Shown: positions 7,253 to 17,700 of the stretch, piece after piece
Numbering within the stretch: position 1 is the stretch's first letter
Layout: each line of letters opens with the position of its first letter
Assembly: GCA_020853105.1 (NCBI GenBank)
Contig: JADYZM010000007.1
Location: forward strand, 1-64,000
Length of the DNA stretch: 64,000 bases
Reading direction: 5' to 3'
Origin: Flavobacteriales bacterium
Lineage (GTDB): Bacteria; Bacteroidota; Bacteroidia; Flavobacteriales_E; Vicingaceae
Program-made: the position numbers and the translations under genes
The notes under the pieces: model-generated
Databases searched by the model: none
What the model was told of the DNA's origin: nothing
The model's input: only the letters and a program-made list of their open reading frames with translations

Positions 7253-8761
7253 ATGAAGCAAAAAAGTTATTATATATTCCTTTACATTTTTCTTTTTGTA
7301 CAAGCTGTTTTTGCTAATCCTGATACATTATTAACAAATAGATATGAGCTTACGCCTGATAATCCGGTACTTTCTCTAATTGATAGTGCTGTTGCTGCTG
7401 GTTATTACGAAAGTTTAGGCATAGGCGATGAAATGCCTAAATCTGCAAAGTTTAGATATAGCGTTGATTCTGTTCCAGAATTTGATAACGAAACCTATAT
7501 AAGAAGATTTAAAAAACTTGATTCAGGCTCACCCATCAAATTTGTATATAATGCTCATGTTAAAGCATACATTAATCTTTATGCCAAACGCAGAAAAAAA
7601 ATTACTGCTAAAATGTTAGGATTGGCACCTGTATATTTCCCGATTTTTGAAGAACAATTAGACAGGCACGGCATTCCATTAGAACTAAAATATTTAGCAA
7701 TTGTTGAATCTGCTTTAAACCCCAAAGCAAAATCTAGAGTTGGTGCATCAGGGCTTTGGCAATTTATGTATGAAACAGGAAAAATGTACGGATTAGATGT
7801 ATCATCCTATCATGACGAACGAAGCGATGTTTACCTATCAACAGAAGCAGCATGCCGATATTTAAAAGATTTATACAAAATGTATAACAATTGGGATTTG
7901 GTTCTAGCAGCATACAATTGTGGACCTGGAAATGTAAATAAAGCCATTCGGCGATCCGGAGGTAAAACAGATTTTTGGGAAATCATGCCTTTTTTACCCC
8001 GCGAAACCAATGGCTATGTTCCGGCATTTATGGCTGTTGTATATGTAATGAACTTTGCTGCCGAACATAATATACAGCCTATAAAACCTAACATTTCTTG
8101 CTTTAAAGTAGATACTGTTCAAATTCAAAGTCAACTAACTTTTGCCCAGATTTCACAGGCTCTAAACATCCCCATTGAATATTTAGAATACATAAACCCA
8201 ACTTACAAACACAATTACATACCGGCTACAGCAAAAGCGAATACCCTTTGTTTGCCTTACGACAAAATAGGACTATTTTTAACAAATGAAGCTATGCTTT
8301 ATGACCAAAATAAAGTGAAAAAACCAACAGAAAAAGAAACTCCTGAACTAAACATTACTGTTGAACCTCAACGAAACGAATCAGTAGTATATAAAGTAAA
8401 AAGTGGTGATGGGCTCTCTAAAATTGCACAAAAATACAATTGTAGAGCTACCCAAATTAAAGAATGGAACAACTTAAAAAGTGATAGATTACAGGTAGGA
8501 CAAACCCTTTATTTGTATCCAAAATCAAGTTCTGCAACCCAGCAAAAAATGCAAGAGGTTAAAGCCGCCCAAATGACTGCAAATAAATCTACCTCTGATG
8601 GAGAATTCGTATATTATACTGTGAAACCAGGAGATACATTTTTTAAAATTGCTGCAAAATTTGATGGTACCTCTGTAGAAGATATTATAAAATTAAATAA
8701 AGGCTTAGACCCAAGAAGCCTAAAACAAGGAGCTAAAATAAAAATTAAACCGGTTGGCTAA
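7253..8761 (+). CDS. MltD-like membrane-bound lytic transglycosylase with LysM domains
   Basis: A signal peptide (to about residue 21) leads a periplasmic protein. The SLT domain (about 125-245) includes V-E-S-A-L-N-P with the catalytic Glu152, then G-A-S-G-L-W-Q-F-M and A-A-Y-N-C-G-P-G-N-V. Two LysM peptidoglycan-binding modules follow near the C-terminus (about 383-428 and 453-500), both starting with Y-x-V-K-x-G-D. The enzyme cleaves the MurNAc-GlcNAc bond with formation of 1,6-anhydro-MurNAc, remodelling the wall. The layout (SLT, then C-terminal LysM) is that of MltD. Its stop overlaps the start region of the DUF4837 gene, so the two form an operon. Confidence 0.93.
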   Translation: MKQKSYYIFLYIFLFVQAVFANPDTLLTNRYELTPDNPVLSLIDSAVAAGYYESLGIGDEMPKSAKFRYSVDSVPEFDNETYIRRFKKLDSGSPIKFVYNAHVKAYINLYAKRRKKITAKMLGLAPVYFPIFEEQLDRHGIPLELKYLAIVESALNPKAKSRVGASGLWQFMYETGKMYGLDVSSYHDERSDVYLSTEAACRYLKDLYKMYNNWDLVLAAYNCGPGNVNKAIRRSGGKTDFWEIMPFLPRETNGYVPAFMAVVYVMNFAAEHNIQPIKPNISCFKVDTVQIQSQLTFAQISQALNIPIEYLEYINPTYKHNYIPATAKANTLCLPYDKIGLFLTNEAMLYDQNKVKKPTEKETPELNITVEPQRNESVVYKVKSGDGLSKIAQKYNCRATQIKEWNNLKSDRLQVGQTLYLYPKSSSATQQKMQEVKAAQMTANKSTSDGEFVYYTVKPGDTFFKIAAKFDGTSVEDIIKLNKGLDPRSLKQGAKIKIKPVG

Positions 8762-9761
8762 TCAATTGAAATTATTTTATTTTGGGGTTATTATTGCTGT
8801 AACTCCCTTATTTTATTCCTGTGAAGGATTAAACGAGAAAGTTTTACCCAGACCAACCGGCAATTCAGGGTCGTTACTCGTTATTGTTGATTCATCATAC
8901 TGGCAAAGCAAAACAGGAAAAGCAATAATGGAAGTATTTGCTCAAGAACAAATGGGGCTACCACAAAGAGAGCCTCTTTTTGATATTGTTCAGCTTGCAC
9001 ATGAAAATTTTGTTCAAATATTTAAAACAAACAGAAATATTTTGGTTGTTGATATTAACCCAAGTGAAAAAAATAAGATTTCTATAAATGCTGATGTTTG
9101 GTCTTCAACTCAGCTTGTTGTAACTATTTCTGCCGTGAACGATGAAGTTGCTGCAGAAACAATTTACAAAAACAAGCAAACTTTGATAGACTATTTTAAC
9201 AACAAAGAAATTGAACGTTTAAAACTACGTTATATCGAAAACAAAAATCCAGAAGCAGATGCTATTTTAAAAAAGAAGTTTAATCTTTCCATGAACCTGG
9301 AAAGTTATTACCGTATAGCTTCTGAAGACACAAACTTTGTTTGGTTTAGAAAAGATAAAAGAGCCGGAGAACACCCAATCAATCAAGGAATAATGGTTTA
9401 TAGTTATCCTTACACAAGCGATTCAACATTTTCAATTAGTGGTTTGGTTGCCGCACGAAATGAAATCACAAAAAGATATATTCATGGAACGTATGATTCT
9501 ACATATATGCAAACCTATTCTGAATTTCTACCTGCAGAAAAAGAAATCAATTTAAATGGATTGTACGCTAAAGAACTTAGGGGGTTGTGGTATTTAAAAG
9601 GTGATTTTATGGGTGGTCCTTTTGTAAATTACACGTTTGTTGACGAAAAAAAGGCTCGTGTTATTTGTATTGATGGTTATGTTTTTGCTCCAAAGTTTGA
9701 TAAAAGAGAGTATCTTAGAGAATTAGAAGCTTTTGTTTACACAGCTAAAATCAACAATTAG
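8754..9761 (+). CDS. DUF4837 family lipoprotein
   Basis: The protein carries a lipoprotein signal: a hydrophobic stretch ending F-Y-S-C. The body matches the DUF4837 pattern: L-P-R-P-T-G...G-S-L-L-V-I-V-D-S-S-Y-W near residue 35, then L-P-Q-R-E-P-L-F-D-I. The family is found in Bacteroidota and its function is unknown. Two TTG codons could start it. The one at 8754 overlaps the upstream gene by 8 bases; the one at 8766 gives a more normal signal (KLFYFGVIIAVTPLFYSC). The stop at 9759-9761 overlaps the convergent urea transporter stop. Coupling to an MltD-like gene suggests an envelope role (inference). Confidence 0.85.
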   Translation: MANQLKLFYFGVIIAVTPLFYSCEGLNEKVLPRPTGNSGSLLVIVDSSYWQSKTGKAIMEVFAQEQMGLPQREPLFDIVQLAHENFVQIFKTNRNILVVDINPSEKNKISINADVWSSTQLVVTISAVNDEVAAETIYKNKQTLIDYFNNKEIERLKLRYIENKNPEADAILKKKFNLSMNLESYYRIASEDTNFVWFRKDKRAGEHPINQGIMVYSYPYTSDSTFSISGLVAARNEITKRYIHGTYDSTYMQTYSEFLPAEKEINLNGLYAKELRGLWYLKGDFMGGPFVNYTFVDEKKARVICIDGYVFAPKFDKREYLRELEAFVYTAKINN

Positions 9762-10624
9762 ATTGATTTTTTTTCACTTGAATTTTTTAGAATTACTAAA
9801 ATAGCAGAGGCAGCAACGAACGGAAAAGTGAGTTGTATGAGTTGATAATGACTCATAAAAAGCCCTATAAATAATGACAAAACGATAGCTCCAAAACTCC
9901 ACAATCCATCTTTAGGCTTGTCTCCGGCAAATACTATTGCACACAAAACAGCATTATAACTCAAAAGCCCGGAGGCAATTTGGTTTGTATCAACAAAGAA
10001 ATAAGTTGCCAAAACCCCTGCTGTTATACTACCTAACAATCCATATAAAGATGCTAAAGGAGAACTAATAAAAACTGCAATAAAAAATATAATTCCTGAT
10101 ACCAATCCGCCTTGAAAAATAACTTGACCATACCCTTTAAAAGGAAAAGATAGAAAATCAAGTGGGGTTTGTGTTGGGCTTACTATCAAGCTTCTTTCTA
10201 AAAATGGAAAATACGTTGAAACAGCTAGAAAAAACCATGTAACCAAAACAAATGGAAGTGTAAAAGCAGGAAATTGAATTCGGATAAACATATTTTGCAA
10301 CACAGTTGCTAAAACAGAACCGATTACAATTGAAATCCAACACAATATAAAAGATTTAAAGAAGAGTATTAAAGCAACTCCAACCAATGCAGCACTAAAA
10401 CCATAAATTCCTTCAGAAATTTTTTCAGAATTGTATTTAAAGAATTTTGCAGTTAATGTTCCTGTCAGAGTGGCAATTGTTGCTGCAATTCCCATTTCTA
10501 GAGAACCTAAACTAATTCCTATCAAAAAAAGCACACCTGTTATTGCATTGTTTTGCAACATAATTTGACCTACCCCACGAAGCACTATTTTAATAAAATC
10601 AAAAAAAATTGAAGATTGAGACAT
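9758..10624 (-). CDS. Urea transporter (UT family)
   Basis: The 288-residue, roughly ten-helix membrane protein shows the two-fold repeat of UT-family urea channels: an N-terminal L-R-G-V-G-Q-I-M-L-Q-N-N-A-I-T-G-V segment, its partner G-Y-G-Q-V-I-F-Q-G-G-L-V-S-G-I, and the P-A-F-T-L-P-F-V-L-V-T-W motif. These channels carry urea passively across the inner membrane. No urease genes are in the window, so its nitrogen role is inferred. It lies 16 bases after dprA on the same strand, and its stop codon overlaps the convergent DUF4837 stop. Confidence 0.88.
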   Translation of the reverse strand: MSQSSIFFDFIKIVLRGVGQIMLQNNAITGVLFLIGISLGSLEMGIAATIATLTGTLTAKFFKYNSEKISEGIYGFSAALVGVALILFFKSFILCWISIVIGSVLATVLQNMFIRIQFPAFTLPFVLVTWFFLAVSTYFPFLERSLIVSPTQTPLDFLSFPFKGYGQVIFQGGLVSGIIFFIAVFISSPLASLYGLLGSITAGVLATYFFVDTNQIASGLLSYNAVLCAIVFAGDKPKDGLWSFGAIVLSLFIGLFMSHYQLIQLTFPFVAASAILVILKNSSEKKSI

Positions 10625-10640
10625 GATTTGGATTTATGCG

Positions 10641-11744
10641 TTAGGCTAATTTATACATTTTTCCAGGCAATGATTTTATTACATTTTTTAACTCCAGTTC
10701 CAGCAATATTCCGGCAGTTTTACTCATTGGAAATTTTGCAAGTAAAGAAATATCGTCAATCCCTATTTTCTCATAGGTTTTAAGTAAATCCACTAAATTT
10801 TTTTCTTCGCTGGATAATTCTACAAAAAGTTGGGTTTGTATTGAAGAAACAGCCCCCTCGGCTTTCCACCCCATAATGTATTCTATATCTTTTACAGACT
10901 GAATCAAATGAGCTTTGTTGCTTTTTATCAAAGCATTACAACCTTCTGACTGTGAGTCAGTAGTTCTTCCAGGTACCGCAAAAACATCTCGATTGTATCC
11001 ATTAGCTAAGTCGGCTGTTATTAAAGAACCGCCTTTTCGGCTAGATTCAACAACTACAACTGCATCAGCCATACCAGCAACAATTCGGTTTCTTTCCGGG
11101 AAATTTTCTTTGTTTGGAATGGTTTTACTTCTGTAATCCGAAATTAAACCGCCATTTTTTAGCATTTGTTCTGCTGTTGATTTATGTACACTAGGATAGA
11201 TACTATCTAACCCGTGTGCCAAAACTGCTACAGTCGGTAAGTTGCTCGCAATAGCTGATTTATGTGCATAAATATCAATACCAAATGCCAATCCACTAAC
11301 AATTAAAGGTTGATGCGGCTTTAATTCCTCGATAAGCTTTTCACAGAAATCTTTACCATAACTCGTCGCTTTTCTTGTTCCAACAATGCTAATCACTTTT
11401 TGAGCATTAAAATCAACATTTCCTTTTGAAAAAATTATCAATGGGCTGTCTTCACAATGAGTCAATCGCTTTGGATATTCTTTGCTGTAAAAACTGAGTG
11501 CATCAATATTATGCTTTGAAATAAATTCCATTTCAGCCTCTGCAACTCGTAAAGCATCATTTTTATTTTGTAAAATACATTGAGTAATTACTTCTCCAAT
11601 GCCGGGAATTTTTTCTAATGTTTGTTTTTTCTCAATAAAAACTTGTTCGGCACTACCACAAAATGCAATCAATCTTTTAGCAGTAATGCTTCCAATGTTC
11701 GGAATTGCAGTTATGCCTATTAGATGCAAAAGGGTTTTCTCCAT
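10641..11744 (-). CDS. dprA: DNA-processing protein DprA
   Basis: The 367-residue protein has an N-terminal helix-hairpin-helix-like region (I-P-N-I-G-S-I-T-A-K-R-L...I-P-G-I-G), the Rossmann-like DprA/Smf domain (about 110-300; V-G-T-R-K-A-T-S-Y-G, S-G-L-A-F-G-I-D, N-F-P-E-R-N-R-I-V-A-G, G-S-L-I-T-A) and a C-terminal winged-helix segment. DprA binds incoming single-stranded DNA and loads RecA during natural transformation. A ComF-like protein is also in the window (32246-32926), though DprA is widespread in species with no known competence. First gene of a two-gene operon with the urea transporter. Confidence 0.95.
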   Translation of the reverse strand: MEKTLLHLIGITAIPNIGSITAKRLIAFCGSAEQVFIEKKQTLEKIPGIGEVITQCILQNKNDALRVAEAEMEFISKHNIDALSFYSKEYPKRLTHCEDSPLIIFSKGNVDFNAQKVISIVGTRKATSYGKDFCEKLIEELKPHQPLIVSGLAFGIDIYAHKSAIASNLPTVAVLAHGLDSIYPSVHKSTAEQMLKNGGLISDYRSKTIPNKENFPERNRIVAGMADAVVVVESSRKGGSLITADLANGYNRDVFAVPGRTTDSQSEGCNALIKSNKAHLIQSVKDIEYIMGWKAEGAVSSIQTQLFVELSSEEKNLVDLLKTYEKIGIDDISLLAKFPMSKTAGILLELELKNVIKSLPGKMYKLA

Positions 11745-11832
11745 ACTATGGGTTTAATTTGGTAAAAATAATAATTAGATTTACAGCATGATTGAAGCCG
11801 GCATCTTATCTTTTATCAAAAATTAGGTACGC

Positions 11833-12564
11833 ATGAAAGAATGCTTAATTATTATACCTTGTTACAACGAAGCCAACAGACTTATTGCAACTGAATTTAT
11901 TGAATTTGCAATTATTCATCAACATTTTTCATTTCTATTTATAAATGATGGTAGCACGGACCAAACTTTGAAGGTTTTAGAAAAAATAGCAATTGCCCCA
12001 CAAATAAATTTTCTTTCTTTTGAAAAAAATGCAGGAAAAGCGGAAGCCGTGAGAAAAGGAATTTTAGAAGGATTAAAAAACAATACATATAGTTATTTTG
12101 CATATTTAGATGCTGATTTAGCTATACCATTAGAAGAATTTGAACGATTGTATAAAATTACAACTGATGATTCTCAATATGAATTTACTTTTTTATCTAA
12201 AATTCCTAGAAAAGACGCAGAAGTAAATCAGCCTTTTAAAAGATATTTTATAGGAAGAGTTTTGGCATTTTTTAATAGAATCAGCCTTAAATTGCCTATT
12301 TATGATACACAATGCGGATGTAAAATTATGACTAGAGAAGTTGCTACATTAATCTCAGCAACTCCATTTATTAGTGCATGGCTGTTTGATGTAGAAATAT
12401 TTTGGAGAATAATCAATACGTATGGAAGAGTTTATTTTTCTAAACATATTCTTGAAGTACCACTGAATAAGTTAATTGAAAGAGGTCCATCAAGCATAAG
12501 CGGTAAATCTCTGCTTAAATTGCCTTTTGAATACCTAAAAATTCATTTCGCTTATAAAAAATGA
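11833..12564 (+). CDS. Family 2 glycosyltransferase (dolichyl-phosphate glucosyltransferase-like)
   Basis: The 243-residue GT-A enzyme opens with the nucleotide-sugar motif I-I-I-P-C-Y-N-E-A-N-R-L, followed by I-N-D-G-S-T-D and the metal-binding Y-L-D-A-D-L. The region after it (Q-C-G-C-K-I-M-T-R-E...W-L-F-D-V-E-I) fits the DPG_synthase/Alg5-like group, which moves glucose or a related sugar to a polyprenyl phosphate on the cytoplasmic membrane face. The stop overlaps the next start by 4 bases (ATGA), so a link to the multi-membrane-span partner is likely: it may use the lipid-linked sugar outside the membrane (inference). Confidence 0.85.
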   Translation: MKECLIIIPCYNEANRLIATEFIEFAIIHQHFSFLFINDGSTDQTLKVLEKIAIAPQINFLSFEKNAGKAEAVRKGILEGLKNNTYSYFAYLDADLAIPLEEFERLYKITTDDSQYEFTFLSKIPRKDAEVNQPFKRYFIGRVLAFFNRISLKLPIYDTQCGCKIMTREVATLISATPFISAWLFDVEIFWRIINTYGRVYFSKHILEVPLNKLIERGPSSISGKSLLKLPFEYLKIHFAYKK

Positions 12565-14708
12565 AGATGAAAATACTCAATAAAATAACTGAATTTATTG
12601 CTTTATACAAGTATCAAATAATGCTTGTGTTGTTTATTTTATTGGTTTTATACCCCTTGAGTTTGTTTATTTATGTGCCCAAGTGGGACAATATAAATGG
12701 ATACTTGCCCTATCGTTATTTTATTAGCGACTATTTGTGGAATGGACATCTGCCCCTTTGGAATCCGTTTCAACGATTCGGTTATCCAGGATACGCTGAT
12801 TTACAAAGCGGTTGCTGGTATCCTCTTGTATGGATTTTGATGCTTTTTGGTAAGTATGATATTACCTCATTGATTATTGAGTTGTTAAGCTGTTATATTA
12901 TCGCCGGATTAGGAATGTTCAAGTTGAGTTGTTTCATGCATGAGGATAAAAAAACAGCATTCATACTTGGATTAGCCTATGCCTTATCTGGATTTATGAT
13001 GGGTTCCGCACAACTCATGGTCTTTTTAGTAGGTGTGGCATGGTTGCCTTGGTGTATTTGGTCAATATTGCTTTTTTTTAAGAACTATCACGTTAAATAT
13101 GCCTTTTTAACTGCACTTTTTTGTGCCCTTCACATTACCTCAGCAAGTCCAGCATTTACAATAGTTCTAGGATATATTTTACTTGGAATTTTTATATACA
13201 AAGCATGGAAAAACAGAACATCAACTTTTGCTATTAAAAAAATTATTTTAGGAGGAACTGTAATTTCTTTGCTTTTAGTAATCCTTATCCTTCCATACAT
13301 CAAATCATTTATAGATTTTGCTCCGTATTTTAACAGGACAGACAAGTTGGAATATTCTGGATTTTTATTAGCAAACCCAACTGTAGTTGCAGATTATTGG
13401 TCTTTTATGTTTCCATACACAGTTATTTCAAACTCAGAATGGTTTAAGTTAACGGATTTATCTATGCGAAATGCATACTTTGGATTATTTGTGTTTGTTG
13501 CTTTTATATTCGCACTATTTCGGAAAGATATACCCAAACCATTTAAAACGCCATTATTAATAGGAACAGTATTGTTTTTAATTCTATCGTTTGGCGACCA
13601 AATTTCTATATACAAATGGTTCTACAATCTTCCCGGATTTGGATTATTCCGACATCCATCTTTTTTTAGAATTTTTGCCATGTTCTGTATGATGCTTTTG
13701 TCCGGTTTCTGGATTAAAACGTTTTTAGCAACAGAAATATTAAATACCATTGAAAAAATCATTCTATGGACAATCTCTATCGGAGTTGTCATATTGATTC
13801 CATTTGCTTACATTAATTCAAATCCAAATGAAATTGAAAAAAATTGGTTTGAAATTGTTGAAATCATAGAATTCCATAACACAGGTTTTTATTCCCATCT
13901 GTTTATTAATTGTGTCGCATTAACCGTTCTTTTTTTCATACTGTTATTATTAAAAAAAGGCACAAAATTTTCAATATTTCAACTGATTGTAAGTTTCGTC
14001 TTGCTAGATTTGACCATTCAATCTCGATTAACAGCACCATCAACTATTCATTATGATATTAACTATTCAGAGTTTAAGACGTATTTTGAAAATTTACCAA
14101 TTGAGTTGAACCAACAATTCAACAACACGCCTTTTGGGAAGTTAGATGATACTCAAGGATTAAAATCAACCAAAGGAATATGGCAAAACGTAGCTACTTA
14201 TAACAAAACCATTTCGTGTGAAGGAACAAATCCAATGCGATTTAAGTTGTTTGATGAGGCTGTAAAAAATGGAAAAATAGATTTTATCAAACAAAATCCA
14301 TTGTTTTATTTTCCAACCAGACAGCTTCATTCAGAAGATTCCTTGAGTTCAGGATATATATGGGGGATTCCAAAACAGCTTTTATTTGAAAATAATCTGA
14401 CAACTATAGAAAATAGTACTGTGGGCTATAATTCTTTTATTGCAAACATTCAAAATCATGCGTCAGTGTCCCAAACATTAATTCTTAATCAAAATCACCA
14501 TCATTTATGGAAAGCCTTTTATAATAATCAAGAAATTCCTGTTTTTCAAGTAAATGAGATGGTAATGGGAGTTGAAATTCCTGCTAAATCAGGAGGTCAA
14601 ATAGAATTTTTATACTCATCACCCAAACTTATTTACACTTTTTTTATTAGTTTGTTGGGATACATTTTGGTTTTCTATCTTTTGATTTTTCGCTACAACA
14701 AAGCGTAG
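12561..14708 (+). CDS. YfhO-like polytopic membrane protein
   Basis: The 715-residue protein has about a dozen hydrophobic helices in residues 15-480 and near the C-terminus, with a soluble portion of about 200 residues before the last helix. The first periplasmic loop (P-Y-R-Y-F...G-H-L-P-L-W-N-P) and overall layout match the YfhO/GT-C-like family, whose Gram-positive members modify teichoic acids with sugar. Translational coupling (ATGA) to a dolichyl-phosphate-type glycosyltransferase supports a transfer of a lipid-linked sugar to an envelope acceptor, but the acceptor is unknown. A strong terminator follows. Confidence 0.7.
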   Translation: MKMKILNKITEFIALYKYQIMLVLFILLVLYPLSLFIYVPKWDNINGYLPYRYFISDYLWNGHLPLWNPFQRFGYPGYADLQSGCWYPLVWILMLFGKYDITSLIIELLSCYIIAGLGMFKLSCFMHEDKKTAFILGLAYALSGFMMGSAQLMVFLVGVAWLPWCIWSILLFFKNYHVKYAFLTALFCALHITSASPAFTIVLGYILLGIFIYKAWKNRTSTFAIKKIILGGTVISLLLVILILPYIKSFIDFAPYFNRTDKLEYSGFLLANPTVVADYWSFMFPYTVISNSEWFKLTDLSMRNAYFGLFVFVAFIFALFRKDIPKPFKTPLLIGTVLFLILSFGDQISIYKWFYNLPGFGLFRHPSFFRIFAMFCMMLLSGFWIKTFLATEILNTIEKIILWTISIGVVILIPFAYINSNPNEIEKNWFEIVEIIEFHNTGFYSHLFINCVALTVLFFILLLLKKGTKFSIFQLIVSFVLLDLTIQSRLTAPSTIHYDINYSEFKTYFENLPIELNQQFNNTPFGKLDDTQGLKSTKGIWQNVATYNKTISCEGTNPMRFKLFDEAVKNGKIDFIKQNPLFYFPTRQLHSEDSLSSGYIWGIPKQLLFENNLTTIENSTVGYNSFIANIQNHASVSQTLILNQNHHHLWKAFYNNQEIPVFQVNEMVMGVEIPAKSGGQIEFLYSSPKLIYTFFISLLGYILVFYLLIFRYNKA

Positions 14709-14742
14709 TAAAGAAATACTTAATTAAAAAAAACCTAAAAGA

Positions 14743-14772
14743 AAAAAGGCTTGAATTTCTTCAAGCCTTTTT
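14743..14772. terminator. Bidirectional intrinsic terminator
   Basis: A perfect 13-bp stem (AAAAAGGCTTGAA / TTCAAGCCTTTTT) with a TTTC loop lies between the convergent YfhO-like and FN3 genes and has a T-run on both strands. Confidence 0.9.
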
Positions 14773-14792
14773 AATTGATAATAGAATCTAAA

Positions 14793-17700
14793 CTATTGTA
14801 ATATCACTTTTTGAATTTCAACACCCTTTGGAGTTGAAACAGAAACAAAGTAAACACCTTTTGCTTGTCCGCTCATATCAATAATTTGCGAATTGCTGTT
14901 CAATGTGTTTTTGTAAACTACTTTTCCTTGTAGATTACTGATTTCTATTGTTCCATTGTTACTAGTTGATGTTCTAACTGTAATCAACCCATTACTTGGG
15001 TTTGGATATACTGCAAAGTGAGCATTATCAGATTCTTTAATGCCAACACATACACTAAATGTAACATTTATGGCATCATTGTATTGACATTGAGTAATAA
15101 AATCGATTACAACCACTGAAACGTTATATGTACCTGCACCTCCAAAAGTTGACGTATCAACAGTGATACTTGAAGTTGTTTCACTTGTTGACCAAGCATA
15201 ACTCCAAGGTCCTCCGGCTGGAGCACTAAGGGTTAATGACTCATCTAAACAAAGAGTTGTATCATTTCCTAATTCTAAGCCAATAGGAGTACAAGGTGGT
15301 GTCATAAAGTCATAAGGCCCAACCCATACGCTTGTATCTCCCATGCCGCATGTTGCTCTAACATAGAAACTGTATGGTGTTCCCGGCTGTAATGGTTGTA
15401 GCACGTATGGTTTTGATAAAACATGAACAACTGTTCCTGTACCTTGTGTAAATCCTTGGTTGCCCCACTCGATATCCCACTCAGTAGCAGTTCCATTTTC
15501 AGTCCAATCTAATGTAGCAGAAGTTTGGGTGATGTTAAAAGCAGTTAAATTTGAAGGAGCAGAACATGGTGCAGCGCCTTCTTTAATTGCTACTTCATCA
15601 ACAACGTTAGCACGACCGTAATTATTAATTCCTTCAAATGCAATTTGATAAGTTGCACTTGGATTAGGAAGTGATAAAGTTTTTGCAGTCCATGCAGCAA
15701 CATTTAATGAATCATAGAAAATTTCAACCCATGGGTCAGAACTACTGATTCTGTAATACACTTTCAATTTATTTTGATCCGGTGACCAAATTTCTTGTCC
15801 GTAATAGAAGGATAATTCAGGAGTAGTTAATGAAGTTAAATCAAAAACCGGACTTACCAATTTTGTTATTGGTGAATTTGTACCTGATAGACTTACAAAA
15901 CGAGCATTTAATAAACCGCTTTGTGCTGTTGTAATTGAACCACCACTAGAACCAGCTGCATAAGTCCATGTGCCTACTCCAGTTTCTTGTATTTGACCCC
16001 AACAAGATCGAGAGGGGCTCGTAACTTCAAATGTTTCTAGGAATGGGAAAGTGTTTAAAGCTGCACAAAGAGTTGTGAAACTAAATGGTCCTGACCAAGT
16101 GCTACTTCCGTTACCGCCACAATCCGCTTGTACATAAAACTCATAACTCGTGTTTGCTGATAAACCGGAAAGTGCATGAGGGTTTGTTGTAGCTCCAATA
16201 ATTAAAGTTCCCGACCCTGGCGTAAATCCTGTAGTACCCCACTCAATGTTCCAAGTAGTAGCTGTACCGTTTTCTGTCCATCCTAAATTAGCTGAAGTTG
16301 AAGTAATTCCTGTTGCTGTTAAAGCTGATGGTGCTGAGCAAAAACTAGCAGCATCTACAATCATTACTTCATCAACAACGTTTGCACGTCCGAAATTGTT
16401 AATTCCTTCAAATGCAATTTGATACGTTGCACTTGGATTAGGTAGTGATAAAGTTTTTGCAGTCCATGCAGCAACATTTAATGAATCGTAGAATATTTCA
16501 ACCCATGGGTCAGAACTGCTGATTCTGTAATACACTTTCAATTTGTTTTGATCTCCCGCCCAATCCTCTTGTCCGTAATAAAAAGATAATTCAGGAGTAG
16601 TTAATGATGTTAAATCAAAAACTGGGCTAATCAATTTAGTTACAGGAGAATTTGTTCCTGATTGACTTACAAATCTTGCATTCATTGTTCCGGCATAAGC
16701 AGAAGTAATTGTACCACCACCTGCTCCCGTAGCATAAGTCCAATTTGCAGCACCTGCAACTTGTTGTTGAGTCCAGCAAGCTCTTGATGCACTCATAGTT
16801 TCAAAGGTTTCTGTGAATGGGAAAGTGTTAAAAGCAGCACAAAGAGTTGTAAAACTAAATGGTCCTGACCAAGTACTACTTCCATTACCACCACAATCTG
16901 CTTGTACATAAAATTCATAACTTGTGTTTGGAGATAAACCGGAAAGTGCTTGAGGGTTTGTTGTAGTTCCCGTAATTAAAGTTCCTGATCCGGGCGTAAA
17001 TCCAGTAGTGCCCCACTCAATGTTCCAAGTAGTAGCTGTACCGTTTTCTGTCCATCCTAAATTAGCTGAAGTTGAAGTAATTCCTGTTGCTGTTAAAACT
17101 GATGGTGGCAAACAAGAAGGTGGTGTAACAACAGCAATAGTATAATCTTCAAACTCACCTGTTGATATAGCAGCACAAGGTAAACTTGGATTTGAACTGT
17201 TATAATCAACAGCAACTCTCATTCTGTAGTTTCCTATTGGAGTACCCATAGGCACTGTAATAGTTGCACTAAAAGGACCATTTGAATAACTGGTTGTGTT
17301 GAATACCTTTTCAGTAGCATTATCTAAAATAAGGTTATTGTTCCAATCCACCCAAATAGAAAATCCGGCAGTGCCACCAACAATTACACCGTTAAAATCA
17401 AAAGTGCTGTTAGCATATCTACTAACAACTTGAGATGTACCGTCAAAATATCCGCCGGTTGTATAACCAGAAGCAAGATTAGAAATATTTAAAAATCCGT
17501 TTGTTGTTGAAAAGTTATTTATGTAAGTAGTTGAATTAGTGCTAGAAGGTTTACAATATCCAGTGAAGAAACTAAATGGTCCTATCCAAACGCTATTTCC
17601 ATTACCACCACAATCTGCTTGTACATAAAATTCATAACTTGTGTTTGGAGATAATCCGGAAAGTGTATGTGGATTTGTTGTAGTTCCCGCAATTAAAGTT

